Shown: piece by piece, positions 1 through 9,468 of the stretch
How the letters are laid out: the number at the start of each line of letters is the position of its first letter
Position numbering within the stretch: position 1 is the stretch's first letter
NCBI GenBank assembly: GCA_020024555.1
Contig: JAHHTQ010000001.1
Coordinates: forward strand, 140,102 to 204,101
Direction of reading: 5' to 3'
DNA length: 64,000 bases
Origin: Angelakisella sp.
GTDB lineage: Bacteria; Bacillota; Clostridia; Oscillospirales; Ruminococcaceae
Translations under genes and position numbers: made by a program
Notes under the pieces: model-generated
Told to the model about the DNA's origin: nothing
Databases searched by the model: none
What the model saw: only the letters and a program-made list of their open reading frames with translations

Positions 1-3000
1 GTTTTGGTTATAGATTATAACAATAAAAATAGATCTGAAATCAAAACTTTCAATATTACAATAGATGAGAATTTGACAAATGAATATGGAGAAAAATTAG
101 GTAAAGCAGAGTCACTGTCATATACGGTAAAGATAGAAAATTACGAACCTGAATTTCTAAAATTGATAAACTACTCCTCTAATATGACATATTCTATTTC
201 ATCTAAAAATATGTATGAATCATTTTTAACCAACGAAGTACCTTGTATATTACTTACAAATGATAATTTGCTCTACAATAGCGGAAAAGGTATGGAAGGT
301 CAAGAGAACATTAAAAATATAGATATTAATACTACTGTATATAAGATGAACTCATATAAGGATTTTGAATATAATCTGCGTATGTTTGAAATGCACGACA
401 ATATGAATTTGGAAACTGAGATATACACAGAAAACTTTACTGAATATGCAAAGTTTTCAAAATCTATTGATTTTGCAAAAGCAAAGGAAAATGAAGAAAA
501 ATTTTTGTATTTATTATTCCCCGATAAATTACCAAGTGGACATTATGCGGTTAAAATGGAATATAAAGCAGGCGATAAGACAGGGGTGCTATATAAATTA
601 ATACAAATTTCCCCATATTCATATTATTATATTCAAAATGAAAATGATGTGAGAGTATGGTTAAATGACAGTATTACTAAACAACCTCTTAATAATGCAA
701 ATGTTAAAGTAAGCACAATTCCTTTTAAGAGATATGGTTTTGGAAGTAGAAACGAAGAAGATAATTTTGTACCCACACAAGAATATTATTCTACAACAGA
801 CAAAAAAGGAATATCTAATTTAAATATTGAAAAAGCATTATCCAAAGCTACAATAACAATGGAAAAAGACGGTTTTGTACTTTGTGATATTTTATCAAGT
901 ATTGGCAAATCAAACAAAACATTTGATGACAAGTATTTTAATGCGCTTTATCTTGATAAAAATATGTACAAACCAACTGATGAAATTTCATTTTTTGGTG
1001 TTATAAAATCAAGAAATAACGTTCCGCAACCTAAAAAAGTATATTTGTATATGAAATCTTCCGTTAATCAAGATATTAAACACGCAATACTTCAAAAAGT
1101 AGAAGCAGAGGTAAATGAAAACGGTACTTTTACAGGCAAACTCAGTTATAAAGATTTATCTGCCGGTTATTTTCAGATTATATATACCGATGATGAAAAA
1201 GGACTTTTCGATGAAGAGGGAAATATAATTTATAATAATTACGGTTCAGAATATTTTACCATTTTGGACTATGTGCTGCCTGATTTTACTTATACATCAT
1301 CATTAAACAAAGAGATATTCGGTTACGATGATAATATAGAATATACTTTTACATCTATGTTGTATGACGGTACGCCTTACAGTGGCAAAGAAGTAAAGGT
1401 AAATTGGAATGGGTATGGTAAAGGCGAAGACGCGCTGCAAAGTTTTGTAACAAATAATAAAGGAAATATATCAGCAAGCAAGAAAATAAGTGATATTTTT
1501 ACGGAATATATGTCGTGGAGACCTGAACAAGCCGCTATTTCCGCAGAGAGTGTGCAAAGTGAGAATACACCTTTCTCATTCTTTAAACCATATACATATT
1601 TTCCGTCGGATATTATGTTAAGATTGGATATCAAAGAAAATGATAAATCAAACACATTAACAATAAAGACAAATAAAATAGATTTATCAAAAATTGATGT
1701 TTACAGTCCATTGGATTATGAAAATTATGAAGAAAAAATAGTTGGAACTCCTCTTGTAAAAGATGTAGAAATTGACATAAAAAAACATATTAGTACAAAA
1801 GAAAAAGTAGGGGAGTATTACGATCCATATCTCCAAGAGATTATTCCGAAATACACTTATAATGTGGAAATACAGGACTTTATGAAAAAAACTGTCAAAA
1901 CAGATGACAAAGGTGTTGCTGTAATTACTGATTTACCGCTTGCGGAGAAGGATATAAACTACATTATATATGTGAAAGCAAAAGACGGCAAAGGCAAAAC
2001 GATTGAAGAAGAAATCCATATATCTCATAACAATATGCCTTATGGTAAAGGTTACTATGAGAAAAAAGAAGATATATATACAATAAAATATGCGAAAAAT
2101 AATTCAAAAAATATTTATAACAGAAGAATAAACTTTGACAAAGGAGAAACCATTCAATTTTCACTTTGTCAAGACAATAAACCCGTGACCTTTACAGAAA
2201 AAGATAAGTTACTGGTAAACATTACAATTAACGATGAAACAACGACAACGGTGTATGACACATCAACTGTCGATATCAAATTGGAAGATAAATTGTTACC
2301 GAGATTTTATTTAAATATCGCTTACTTTGACGGTGAGCATATTTATGCTTTCGCTCCGCAAGAATTTACAATCAATACAAATTCTGTTTCATTGGATATT
2401 GATGCCAAATACGACAAAGAGAAGCTAAAACCGGGTGAAGAAGTAACGCTGAATGTCAACGTAAAAAATCCTGATAATTCTCCTGCAAAAAATACAGATG
2501 TAGCAGTAGCGGTTATTGATGAAAAGTTGCTTGCCAATTCATATTATGATTATAATGTAGTATTTGATTTATACCAAAGTCATAAATATTACTTACCATC
2601 AGTAAATGTTGTAACTTCTTACGGAAGAGGATATTTAAACTTTTTGGAAGAAGGCGGAAAAGGTGGCGGAGGCGGTGATCCGTCAACAGGCGGAGGCTTG
2701 GAAATAAGAAAGGATTTCAGAGACAGTTTAGGTTTTAATGTTGCAAAAACAGACAGTAAAGGTAATGCAAAAATAAAGGTAACTATCCCCGAATCTTTGA
2801 CAGAATGGAGATTTACTTCACTCTGTGTTTCACCGGAAATGTATGTTGGAAAAAATATATCAAAAATTAAAACAACTTTACCTTTCTTTGTAAAACCTGT
2901 TGTTAATAAGCATTATCTATATGGTGATGAAGTGGCTTTCTTACTTGAAAGCTATGGTACAGACCTTAAAGACACTGATAAGATTACATATAACGTAAAA

Positions 3001-5427
3001 CTAACAGGTAAAGATACAAATATTGAAAAAAGCGAAACAGCCAACGGCAAAGACAGAAAAGAGATAAATTTCGGTATACTGCCAATAGGTGAGTATAAAG
3101 TGGAAATATCAGCGAAAAACGGCTCGTTCTTTGACGGTGTCAGCTTAGATTTCGATGTTATTGAGACAGGCACAAAGATTGCAATCAACAAATGGGTAGA
3201 TTTATCAAAGAATGAGAATATGCCGACAGTTACCGATTCTCCGATAGATATAACACTTTACAGTAAGGATTATGAAGCATTCGTAAAGGCTATGCAAACA
3301 ATAGCATTTATGGATACAGGCAGAACCGATGAGCTGATAGCAAAACAACTTATTGTTGATAAGTATAAAAAGTTCTATAATACTGAAATTTTACCATCAA
3401 AAGATTTTGAAGGTAATTTATCAATACTTCGATATGTTACTTTTGACGCAAAAGGTTATGACGGAATTTTAAATCTTTATAAAAATTCAGGTTTTCAAAG
3501 TATTGAAATTACAGGTTTGACAGCTACTGTATATCCACAAGGTTTTGTAGGAACAAATACTCTTGTAAATCTTCTGAAAAATAATATGACAAATGACAGT
3601 AAACAAAAAATTTCTTTTACGTTAGAAGATAAAACAGCGACAGCAGCGGCAATAATGGGACTATATGCCTCAAATAAAGAGCAGACAAAAGAAATTAAGG
3701 GAAGCAATACTCTTGATGAATATGTTTTGGAACAAGTAGATGCTGCCGATGTTCCGTTACAGGCAAAGATGTATTATATCGGAGCTATATCATTTATAGA
3801 TAAAGCGAAGTCACAGGAACTTTATAATAAATATATAAAACCGGCATTTGTCGAAAAAGACAACTATCTATACATTAAACAGGAAAAGGAAAATCAAGAG
3901 GTAAATATAACAGCAACAGCTCTTTTGGTATCAATGCTTACAGACTCAAAAGTAAATCTTGACAAAATAGTAAACTTTATTACATATAAGCAAAATAGCG
4001 TGTATACGCATGGTAAATGCGCATTGGAACTTGCATATTATGTTAATAATTTTGAAGTTAAGCCAACTGATATTCCTACTGTTATTTATACCGCAAACGG
4101 AAAAGAACAAGAAATCAGCCTTGATAAAGAAAAAACTTACAGCATAACATTAACAAAAGATGATTATGAAAAAGTAAAATTCAAAGCAAAATCAGGTAAT
4201 GTTATGGCACAAGTTCATTATGTTGGCAGACCAAAAGACAATGGTTTTGTAAACGCAGATTTTATGAAAGTAAAACGTACAGTAAAGCCGGTTAATGACA
4301 ATAAAAAAGACAAGTCAATGGTTACATATACAATAAATATGACAGCAGATGCTCCAGACGGTATGTATACAATAACTGAATTTATTCCTACAAATAAAAG
4401 ATTGTTACCGCAACGGGTAGAAAATAATTATTATCACACAATGAATAATGATATGCAAAATCAAAAGATAGAGATTAATTTCTATTATAATTCAGATGAT
4501 AATAAAACAATGGTTATTTCATATCTGTTACAAGATTTATTGTCCTCAAAAGCGGTAAATGATGACATCTATATTATTCATAATGATACAGGCAGAGGTA
4601 TATTTATAGAAAACAAAAGCGATACAAAACTATTGGCTGCAACTGCGCAAAATCTGATAAAAGCAAAAGAAAAAGACAGAGATATTAACGAAGAGGCAAA
4701 AAATGAGTACATTATATCTGTTGCCGATGATATATTGAGTGAGATTATAAAACCTAATATGGACGATATAACAAAATTACGCACAATATATGACTATATT
4801 ATCCGTAATAACAAATTCACCGACCCAATAGCGCTTGACATATGGAGATATAGGGGAGACCCCAACCAAGTTCCAAGCTATATTGAGCAACGCGCAATAT
4901 CCCCAATGCTTTTTGGATATGGTATGTGTGAAGATTATGCGGCAGAATTTGTCTTACTTGCACGTCGTTTAGGGTTTGAGGCTGAATATGTATTTGGTAT
5001 GACGGTATCGGTAAAAGGAGACTATGTCGATCATGCGTGGGCTGTCGTAAAGCTAGATAATAACTGGTATCACGTTGATCCACAGCTGGAAGATAATATT
5101 ATGTTAAACGGAAAAATACAAAACCGTTATTTTATGCGTGACGATGCTACAATGTATCGTGATCATCGTTGGGGTGAAAATTTAATTAATTTTAGATGGG
5201 ATTTGTCAAAAGAAGATAAAATGTACATAGCAAATAGCTTAACCCCACCAAAATGTATAGGAAATATTCCATCAAGCGGTATACAGCCTTTTACAAAGAA
5301 TGAAGTACAGCCGATTGATACAATTAATTCAATGTTTCTACAAGAAAAGAATTCATATATACAAAAAAATGGTGATTTAAATCCCATAAAATTAAATTTT
5401 GAACCACCAATGGTAATTAATCCATAA
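1..5427 (+). CDS. Alpha-2-macroglobulin-like protein with C-terminal transglutaminase domain, 5' end outside window
   Basis: The frame is open to the window edge, so the true start and any signal peptide lie upstream. Residues are counted from the TTG at position 4. Macroglobulin-type beta domains run from about 200 to 840, ending in a typical VAVAVIDEKLL stretch. A glycine-rich linker (about 884-898) sits where the bait region lies, followed by an A2M-type segment (about 900-990) and a helical thioester-domain-like region (about 1085-1420). The thioester motif CxEQ is absent; the matching site reads TGRTDEL (about 1105-1111). A transglutaminase-like core follows, with Cys1642 (GMCEDYA), His1677 (DHAW) and Asp1692 (HVDP). 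Bacterial macroglobulins trap proteases at the cell surface. The catalytic triad suggests a cross-linking or protease-like role here instead, which is inference. The family call is firm; the function is not. Confidence 0.85.
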   Translation, partial: VLVIDYNNKNRSEIKTFNITIDENLTNEYGEKLGKAESLSYTVKIENYEPEFLKLINYSSNMTYSISSKNMYESFLTNEVPCILLTNDNLLYNSGKGMEGQENIKNIDINTTVYKMNSYKDFEYNLRMFEMHDNMNLETEIYTENFTEYAKFSKSIDFAKAKENEEKFLYLLFPDKLPSGHYAVKMEYKAGDKTGVLYKLIQISPYSYYYIQNENDVRVWLNDSITKQPLNNANVKVSTIPFKRYGFGSRNEEDNFVPTQEYYSTTDKKGISNLNIEKALSKATITMEKDGFVLCDILSSIGKSNKTFDDKYFNALYLDKNMYKPTDEISFFGVIKSRNNVPQPKKVYLYMKSSVNQDIKHAILQKVEAEVNENGTFTGKLSYKDLSAGYFQIIYTDDEKGLFDEEGNIIYNNYGSEYFTILDYVLPDFTYTSSLNKEIFGYDDNIEYTFTSMLYDGTPYSGKEVKVNWNGYGKGEDALQSFVTNNKGNISASKKISDIFTEYMSWRPEQAAISAESVQSENTPFSFFKPYTYFPSDIMLRLDIKENDKSNTLTIKTNKIDLSKIDVYSPLDYENYEEKIVGTPLVKDVEIDIKKHISTKEKVGEYYDPYLQEIIPKYTYNVEIQDFMKKTVKTDDKGVAVITDLPLAEKDINYIIYVKAKDGKGKTIEEEIHISHNNMPYGKGYYEKKEDIYTIKYAKNNSKNIYNRRINFDKGETIQFSLCQDNKPVTFTEKDKLLVNITINDETTTTVYDTSTVDIKLEDKLLPRFYLNIAYFDGEHIYAFAPQEFTINTNSVSLDIDAKYDKEKLKPGEEVTLNVNVKNPDNSPAKNTDVAVAVIDEKLLANSYYDYNVVFDLYQSHKYYLPSVNVVTSYGRGYLNFLEEGGKGGGGGDPSTGGGLEIRKDFRDSLGFNVAKTDSKGNAKIKVTIPESLTEWRFTSLCVSPEMYVGKNISKIKTTLPFFVKPVVNKHYLYGDEVAFLLESYGTDLKDTDKITYNVKLTGKDTNIEKSETANGKDRKEINFGILPIGEYKVEISAKNGSFFDGVSLDFDVIETGTKIAINKWVDLSKNENMPTVTDSPIDITLYSKDYEAFVKAMQTIAFMDTGRTDELIAKQLIVDKYKKFYNTEILPSKDFEGNLSILRYVTFDAKGYDGILNLYKNSGFQSIEITGLTATVYPQGFVGTNTLVNLLKNNMTNDSKQKISFTLEDKTATAAAIMGLYASNKEQTKEIKGSNTLDEYVLEQVDAADVPLQAKMYYIGAISFIDKAKSQELYNKYIKPAFVEKDNYLYIKQEKENQEVNITATALLVSMLTDSKVNLDKIVNFITYKQNSVYTHGKCALELAYYVNNFEVKPTDIPTVIYTANGKEQEISLDKEKTYSITLTKDDYEKVKFKAKSGNVMAQVHYVGRPKDNGFVNADFMKVKRTVKPVNDNKKDKSMVTYTINMTADAPDGMYTITEFIPTNKRLLPQRVENNYYHTMNNDMQNQKIEINFYYNSDDNKTMVISYLLQDLLSSKAVNDDIYIIHNDTGRGIFIENKSDTKLLAATAQNLIKAKEKDRDINEEAKNEYIISVADDILSEIIKPNMDDITKLRTIYDYIIRNNKFTDPIALDIWRYRGDPNQVPSYIEQRAISPMLFGYGMCEDYAAEFVLLARRLGFEAEYVFGMTVSVKGDYVDHAWAVVKLDNNWYHVDPQLEDNIMLNGKIQNRYFMRDDATMYRDHRWGENLINFRWDLSKEDKMYIANSLTPPKCIGNIPSSGIQPFTKNEVQPIDTINSMFLQEKNSYIQKNGDLNPIKLNFEPPMVINP

Positions 5428-5471
5428 AAAAATCTCTCTCCACAGTAAATAAGTGGAGAGAGATTTTTTTT
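5426..5471. terminator. Bidirectional intrinsic terminator
   Basis: A perfect inverted repeat AATCTCTCTCCAC / GTGGAGAGAGATT with a 9-nt loop is flanked by A and T runs on both sides. It lies between two convergent genes and can serve both. Confidence 0.9.
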
Positions 5472-5489
5472 ATAATCAATATTAATTAT

Positions 5490-5996
5490 TTATATACCCT
5501 TTACTTTTGAAGGAATAACTTTGCGGATTGATTTAAGCATTTTCTCATCAGGCTCAAAAAAGATTCTTTCCGGTCCTTTTTCCCCGTTGATTATCATAAA
5601 ATATCTTCCGGGTGTTGATGGAGATGAACTATAATCAATATTTTGTGATACATTTCTATTTAAATCATCAATAAAATCGTTACTTACAGGAGCAAGAACT
5701 TCTACCTTTTCACGAAGATTAATTTCTTTCAGTTTTTTTCTCTTTTGCTGTCCGTATATAACATCAAAAGTAAGTTCGCCGTTTGAAAGTGAATATTCAT
5801 ATTCTATATTTGTGCGTGTCCAAAGTACCCAACCTCCGAATGCAGCGCCAAGAATAAGTATAGGTGCAAACATTCGGAAAAAACGTAGCGCTACGATAAA
5901 CACTGCTGCTACACCAACAATAATGCCGGCTTTTATTAAGAATTCTTTTGCATCTGGCTTTTTTGTAATTAATCGTTCAACAAAAACGTCGTCCAT
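5490..5996 (-). CDS. Small membrane protein, DUF6106-like
   Basis: 168 residues from the ATG at 5996, which follows an AAGGTTGG-type site; a GTG 51 bases upstream is in frame but has no better site. The start MDDVFVERLITKK is followed by one or two membrane segments (about 23-65, rich in Ile, Val, Ala, Phe). The rest is a soluble domain of about 100 residues with many beta-type stretches and a Lys/Arg cluster. The N-terminal pattern recalls the uncharacterised clostridial family DUF6106, from memory only. It lies downstream of the M3 peptidase on the same strand and may share its transcript. No function can be assigned. Confidence 0.7.
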   Translation of the reverse strand: MDDVFVERLITKKPDAKEFLIKAGIIVGVAAVFIVALRFFRMFAPILILGAAFGGWVLWTRTNIEYEYSLSNGELTFDVIYGQQKRKKLKEINLREKVEVLAPVSNDFIDDLNRNVSQNIDYSSSPSTPGRYFMIINGEKGPERIFFEPDEKMLKSIRKVIPSKVKGI

Positions 5997-6079
5997 ATTT
6001 TTACCAACCTTTTTTATAGTATTTTTATTAAAACAATATTTATTCACATTATAAAAGGGGGGTGCTGTTTAAAAATAAA

Positions 6080-7765
6080 TTATTGCTTAGAGTTTAGCCA
6101 TTTTTCAATAACATTGCAAGTTTCTTTTAAACAACCTTCATCTAGTGGAGCTTTTAGTCCTACTGAATGCACAAGCTCGATAAATGTCTTTGTACCACCC
6201 ATTTTTACAAAGTTTAGATATGTTTCCCACGCTTTTTTATTGTCGTGTAGGAACAAAGCGAAAATTTGCAGCGCAACGGTTTGTGCCATACAATAATCAA
6301 TATAGTAGAATGGATACAGATAAATGTGAAGTTGTCTTTGCCAACCTGAACCTCTGCTATAAAATGGCAGATTGTCAAAATCTATATATGGTCTGAATTG
6401 TTTTTCGAGCTTCAACCATTCTTTATTTCGTTCTTCCGGTGTCAATTCGGGGTGAGAATATACAATCTCTTGAAAGTTATCAACCATTGTGCCATAAGGG
6501 ATAAATATCAGCGCATCTTGTGTATGCGAAATTTCATACTTGTTTGTATCTTGTTTAAAGAAATTGTGGTGCCATGGGCTTGTTAAAAATTCCATACTCA
6601 TAGAGTGTGTTTCGCATGCCTCCATTGATGGTTCACGTAGGCAAGAATACTCTATTTCTTTGTCGGCAATGTATCCTGCAAATGCGTGTCCTGCTTCGTG
6701 TGTCAGAACATCAACATCTCCGGAAGTTCCGTTAAAGTTTGAGAAGATAAACGGACAATGATATTCAGACATCTGCGTGCAATATCCGCCGGGAGCTTTG
6801 CCGTCTTTTGCCAAAACATCGAATAACTCCTTATCGAACATAAGCTCAATAAAGCCTTTTGTTTCTTCACTCATCTCACTGTACATTTCTTTTGCGGCAG
6901 CAAGTAATTCGTCTGGTGTGCCTTGTGGCGTAGCGTTACCGTCGGAATAGAAGAATACATCATCATAAAATTTAAGACTGTCAACACCTATATCTTTTTG
7001 TTGTTTTTCTTTAATTTTTGCAACAAGTGGCACAAGGTCGTCTATAACTTGTTTACGGAAACTTGCAACGCCTTCCGGACCGTAGCAGTTACGTTTTTGT
7101 CTAATGTATCCAAGTTCAACAAAGTTTTCAAATCCCAATTTTTTAGCTTGTTCTGTACGGTTTTTTACAAGCTCATCATATATTTTATCAAATTTTTCAC
7201 GGTTTTCATCAAAGAATTTGCCTTCTGCCTCATAAGCGGCTTTTCTTACATTTCTATCTTTATGTTGCTTGTATGACGCAAGTTGTGCAATGGTAAGAGT
7301 ATCTCCCAAAAATGGAATTTTTGCGCTTGCATAAAGCTTTTGATATTCCGTTTGAAGTTCGTTTTCCTTTTGCATTAGCGGTATTATTTCCGGGGAAAAT
7401 GCTTTTTGTTCAAGTTCAAGATTTATAAATACAATTTTACCAAGAGTTTCTTCTAATTCCTGACGGAATTTTGAGTTTAATAGTTCATTATTGAAAAGTT
7501 GTATTTTCTCTTGAATTAAAGGTGAATTTTCATCATAAAATTGTTTTTCCTCTTCATAAAACTTATCACGGGTATCAACTGTGTTACGTATATATGCAAT
7601 AGTTGACATTGAATCGAAAGAACCCGTTGTTTTCTCGAAATCTTTTAATATTTCCAGTTGTTCTTTTGCGCTGTCTGCTGTTTTCATTTTTTCAGTATAA
7701 CTTTCGATAGAAGATAAAAAATCATCTAAAATTGGTCGTTTATATGGAAATTCATTAAATTTCAT
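6080..7765 (-). CDS. M3 family oligoendopeptidase
   Basis: 561 residues. The zinc site HEAGH is at residues 356-360, in the context THEAGHAFAGY, and a downstream Glu-rich helix (EPSMEACETHSMSMEF) carries the third ligand. Length and motifs fit the M3 oligopeptidases related to, but distinct from, PepF (cytoplasmic zinc peptidases that trim short peptides). The start at 7765 has an AAGGAG site 9 bases upstream. A longer frame reaches 7924, but the promoter at 7809-7837 lies inside that extension, which argues against it. Transcribed divergently from the aminotransferase gene. Confidence 0.92.
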   Translation of the reverse strand: MKFNEFPYKRPILDDFLSSIESYTEKMKTADSAKEQLEILKDFEKTTGSFDSMSTIAYIRNTVDTRDKFYEEEKQFYDENSPLIQEKIQLFNNELLNSKFRQELEETLGKIVFINLELEQKAFSPEIIPLMQKENELQTEYQKLYASAKIPFLGDTLTIAQLASYKQHKDRNVRKAAYEAEGKFFDENREKFDKIYDELVKNRTEQAKKLGFENFVELGYIRQKRNCYGPEGVASFRKQVIDDLVPLVAKIKEKQQKDIGVDSLKFYDDVFFYSDGNATPQGTPDELLAAAKEMYSEMSEETKGFIELMFDKELFDVLAKDGKAPGGYCTQMSEYHCPFIFSNFNGTSGDVDVLTHEAGHAFAGYIADKEIEYSCLREPSMEACETHSMSMEFLTSPWHHNFFKQDTNKYEISHTQDALIFIPYGTMVDNFQEIVYSHPELTPEERNKEWLKLEKQFRPYIDFDNLPFYSRGSGWQRQLHIYLYPFYYIDYCMAQTVALQIFALFLHDNKKAWETYLNFVKMGGTKTFIELVHSVGLKAPLDEGCLKETCNVIEKWLNSKQ

Positions 7766-7808
7766 GTCAAAACACTCCTTTATAAAATTTGTTATTTGCT
7801 TATGTATT

Positions 7809-7837
7809 AGTATAATAAGATTTAGAAATAAAGTCAA
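7809..7837 (-). promoter_or_regulatory. Sigma-A promoter of the M3 peptidase gene
   Basis: Read on the minus strand: TTGACT (7832-7837), 17-bp spacer, TATACT (7809-7814). It gives a leader of roughly 35-40 nt to the ATG at 7765. Confidence 0.8.
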
Positions 7838-8001
7838 TGAATAAAGAGTTAATTCAGAAAAAAGTTTAAATTTAAAATGCATTTTTTCAAACAAATCTTG
7901 CAATCTTGCAATATTTATATACACATATATTCAGTTTATGTAATTTTATTGGCAAAAAACGAAATTTTATCATATAATATGCAAGAAAGATATTTTAATA
8001 C

Positions 8002-8030
8002 TTGCAATTTTATTTGATTTATAGTATTAT
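8002..8030 (+). promoter_or_regulatory. Sigma-A promoter of the aminotransferase gene
   Basis: TTGCAA (8002-8007), 17-bp spacer, TATTAT (8025-8030), about 30 bases before the start codon and its ACGGAGG site. Confidence 0.7.
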
Positions 8031-8061
8031 ATAAACATATTAAACAACGGAGGTTTTTAAG

Positions 8062-9354
8062 ATGAAAATCCCTTATGCAAAAATGAAAAGTTATGAGCTG
8101 AAACAAGAATTATCAGAACTGAAAACGATATATAATGAGTATGTTAAACAAAATTTAAAATTGGATATGTCACGTGGCAAGCCAAATTCGGAGCAGTTGG
8201 ATTTGTCAATGGGTATGCTTGATACAGTAAATTCGGCAACAGGTACTTTTTCGGAGAGTGGTGTGGATTGCCGTAATTACGGCATTCTTTTGGGAATTCC
8301 TGAGGCAAGAAAAATTATGGCAGATTTACTTGAATGTGACCCCAGCGAAGTAATGATAGGCGGAAATTCTAGTTTGAATTTAATGTTTGACGCAGTATCG
8401 AGGGCATTTACATTAGGCGTATACGGTTCAGATAAACCATGGTGCAAGGAAGAAGAAATTATATTTTTGTGTCCGTCACCGGGGTATGACAGACATTTTT
8501 CAATTTGTCAGCATTTCGGTATAAAGATGATACCGATAGCTATGAATGATGATGGTCCGAATATGGACGATGTAGAGTATTATGTAAACAATAATCCCAG
8601 TGTAAAGGGTATTTGGTGCGTACCTAAATATTCAAATCCAACTGGTATAACATATTCAGATGAAGTTGTAAGAAGATTTGCAAATTTAAATCCCGCAGCT
8701 AATGATTTCAGAATTTTTTGGGATAATGCCTATGTTATACATCACTTATATGAAGATAAAGAAGATAAACTTTTAAATCTGTTTTCCTTATTAAAAGCAA
8801 ATGGAAAAGAGAATATGTTGTTTGAATTTTCTTCAACATCAAAAATATCATTTGCCGGCGCGGGAATTTCGGCAATGTGCGCTTCTAAGGCAAATGTAGC
8901 GCTCATCGAAAAGCAACTTGCAGACCAAACTATCGGCTTTGATAAAATATCACAATTAATGCATGTAAGATACTTTAAAAATGCAGATGGTATAAAAGCT
9001 CATATGAAAAAACATGCAGAACTATTAAGACCAAAGTTTATTCTTGTAAATGATATTTTGGAAAGGGAATTGCGTGAATTAAATATTGCTGAGTGGACAA
9101 AACCCAACGGAGGATATTTTATATCCCTTGATGTTGATAATTGCGCAAAAAGAGTTGTGCATTTGTGTGCGAATGCAGGAGTAAAGTTAACAGATGCGGG
9201 CGCTACATACCCTTATGGTTTGGATCCTTATGACAAAAATATACGTATAGCGCCGTCATATCCAACACTGGAAGAACTTGAACAGGCAACGGAATTATTG
9301 TGTTTATGCGTAAAAATAGCAACTATTGAATATTATTTAACAATAAATATATAA
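8062..9354 (+). CDS. PLP-dependent aminotransferase, class Ic aspartate aminotransferase-like
   Basis: 430 residues; ribosome binding site CGGAGG 8 bases before the ATG. The PLP-binding lysine is Lys261 in SSTSKISFAGAG. The early motif LDMSRGKP, the NYG segment and the WDNAYVIHHL region match the Aminotran_MocR group (Pfam PF12897), whose characterised member in Corynebacterium is an aspartate aminotransferase. Despite the family name it has no DNA-binding domain. The likely reaction is transamination of aspartate or another amino acid with 2-oxoglutarate. Monocistronic, with its own promoter and a downstream hairpin. Confidence 0.85.
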   Translation: MKIPYAKMKSYELKQELSELKTIYNEYVKQNLKLDMSRGKPNSEQLDLSMGMLDTVNSATGTFSESGVDCRNYGILLGIPEARKIMADLLECDPSEVMIGGNSSLNLMFDAVSRAFTLGVYGSDKPWCKEEEIIFLCPSPGYDRHFSICQHFGIKMIPIAMNDDGPNMDDVEYYVNNNPSVKGIWCVPKYSNPTGITYSDEVVRRFANLNPAANDFRIFWDNAYVIHHLYEDKEDKLLNLFSLLKANGKENMLFEFSSTSKISFAGAGISAMCASKANVALIEKQLADQTIGFDKISQLMHVRYFKNADGIKAHMKKHAELLRPKFILVNDILERELRELNIAEWTKPNGGYFISLDVDNCAKRVVHLCANAGVKLTDAGATYPYGLDPYDKNIRIAPSYPTLEELEQATELLCLCVKIATIEYYLTINI

Positions 9355-9362
9355 AAATATAT

Positions 9363-9400
9363 AAGTCTATTAACAAATTTTACTTGTTAATAGACTTAAT
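9363..9400 (+). terminator. Hairpin after the aminotransferase gene
   Basis: Perfect 14-bp inverted repeat AAGTCTATTAACAA / TTGTTAATAGACTT with a 7-nt loop. The following T-tract is weak (AATTTATG), so termination may be partial. Confidence 0.55.
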
Positions 9401-9412
9401 TTATGTTAAAAT
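9384..9412 (+). promoter_or_regulatory. Possible promoter of the cyclophilin gene
   Basis: TTGTTA (9384-9389), 17-bp spacer, TAAAAT (9407-9412). The -35 box overlaps the right arm of the preceding hairpin. Confidence 0.45.
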
Positions 9413-9468
9413 GGGAGCATTGAGTTTATATAACTCTGTTAAATAATTTAAATATAGGGGTAAATACA

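Noticed and set aside
7766..7924. N-terminal hydrophobic extension of the M3 peptidase as a signal anchor
   Set aside because: The promoter lies within this stretch and a strong ribosome binding site precedes the ATG at 7765.
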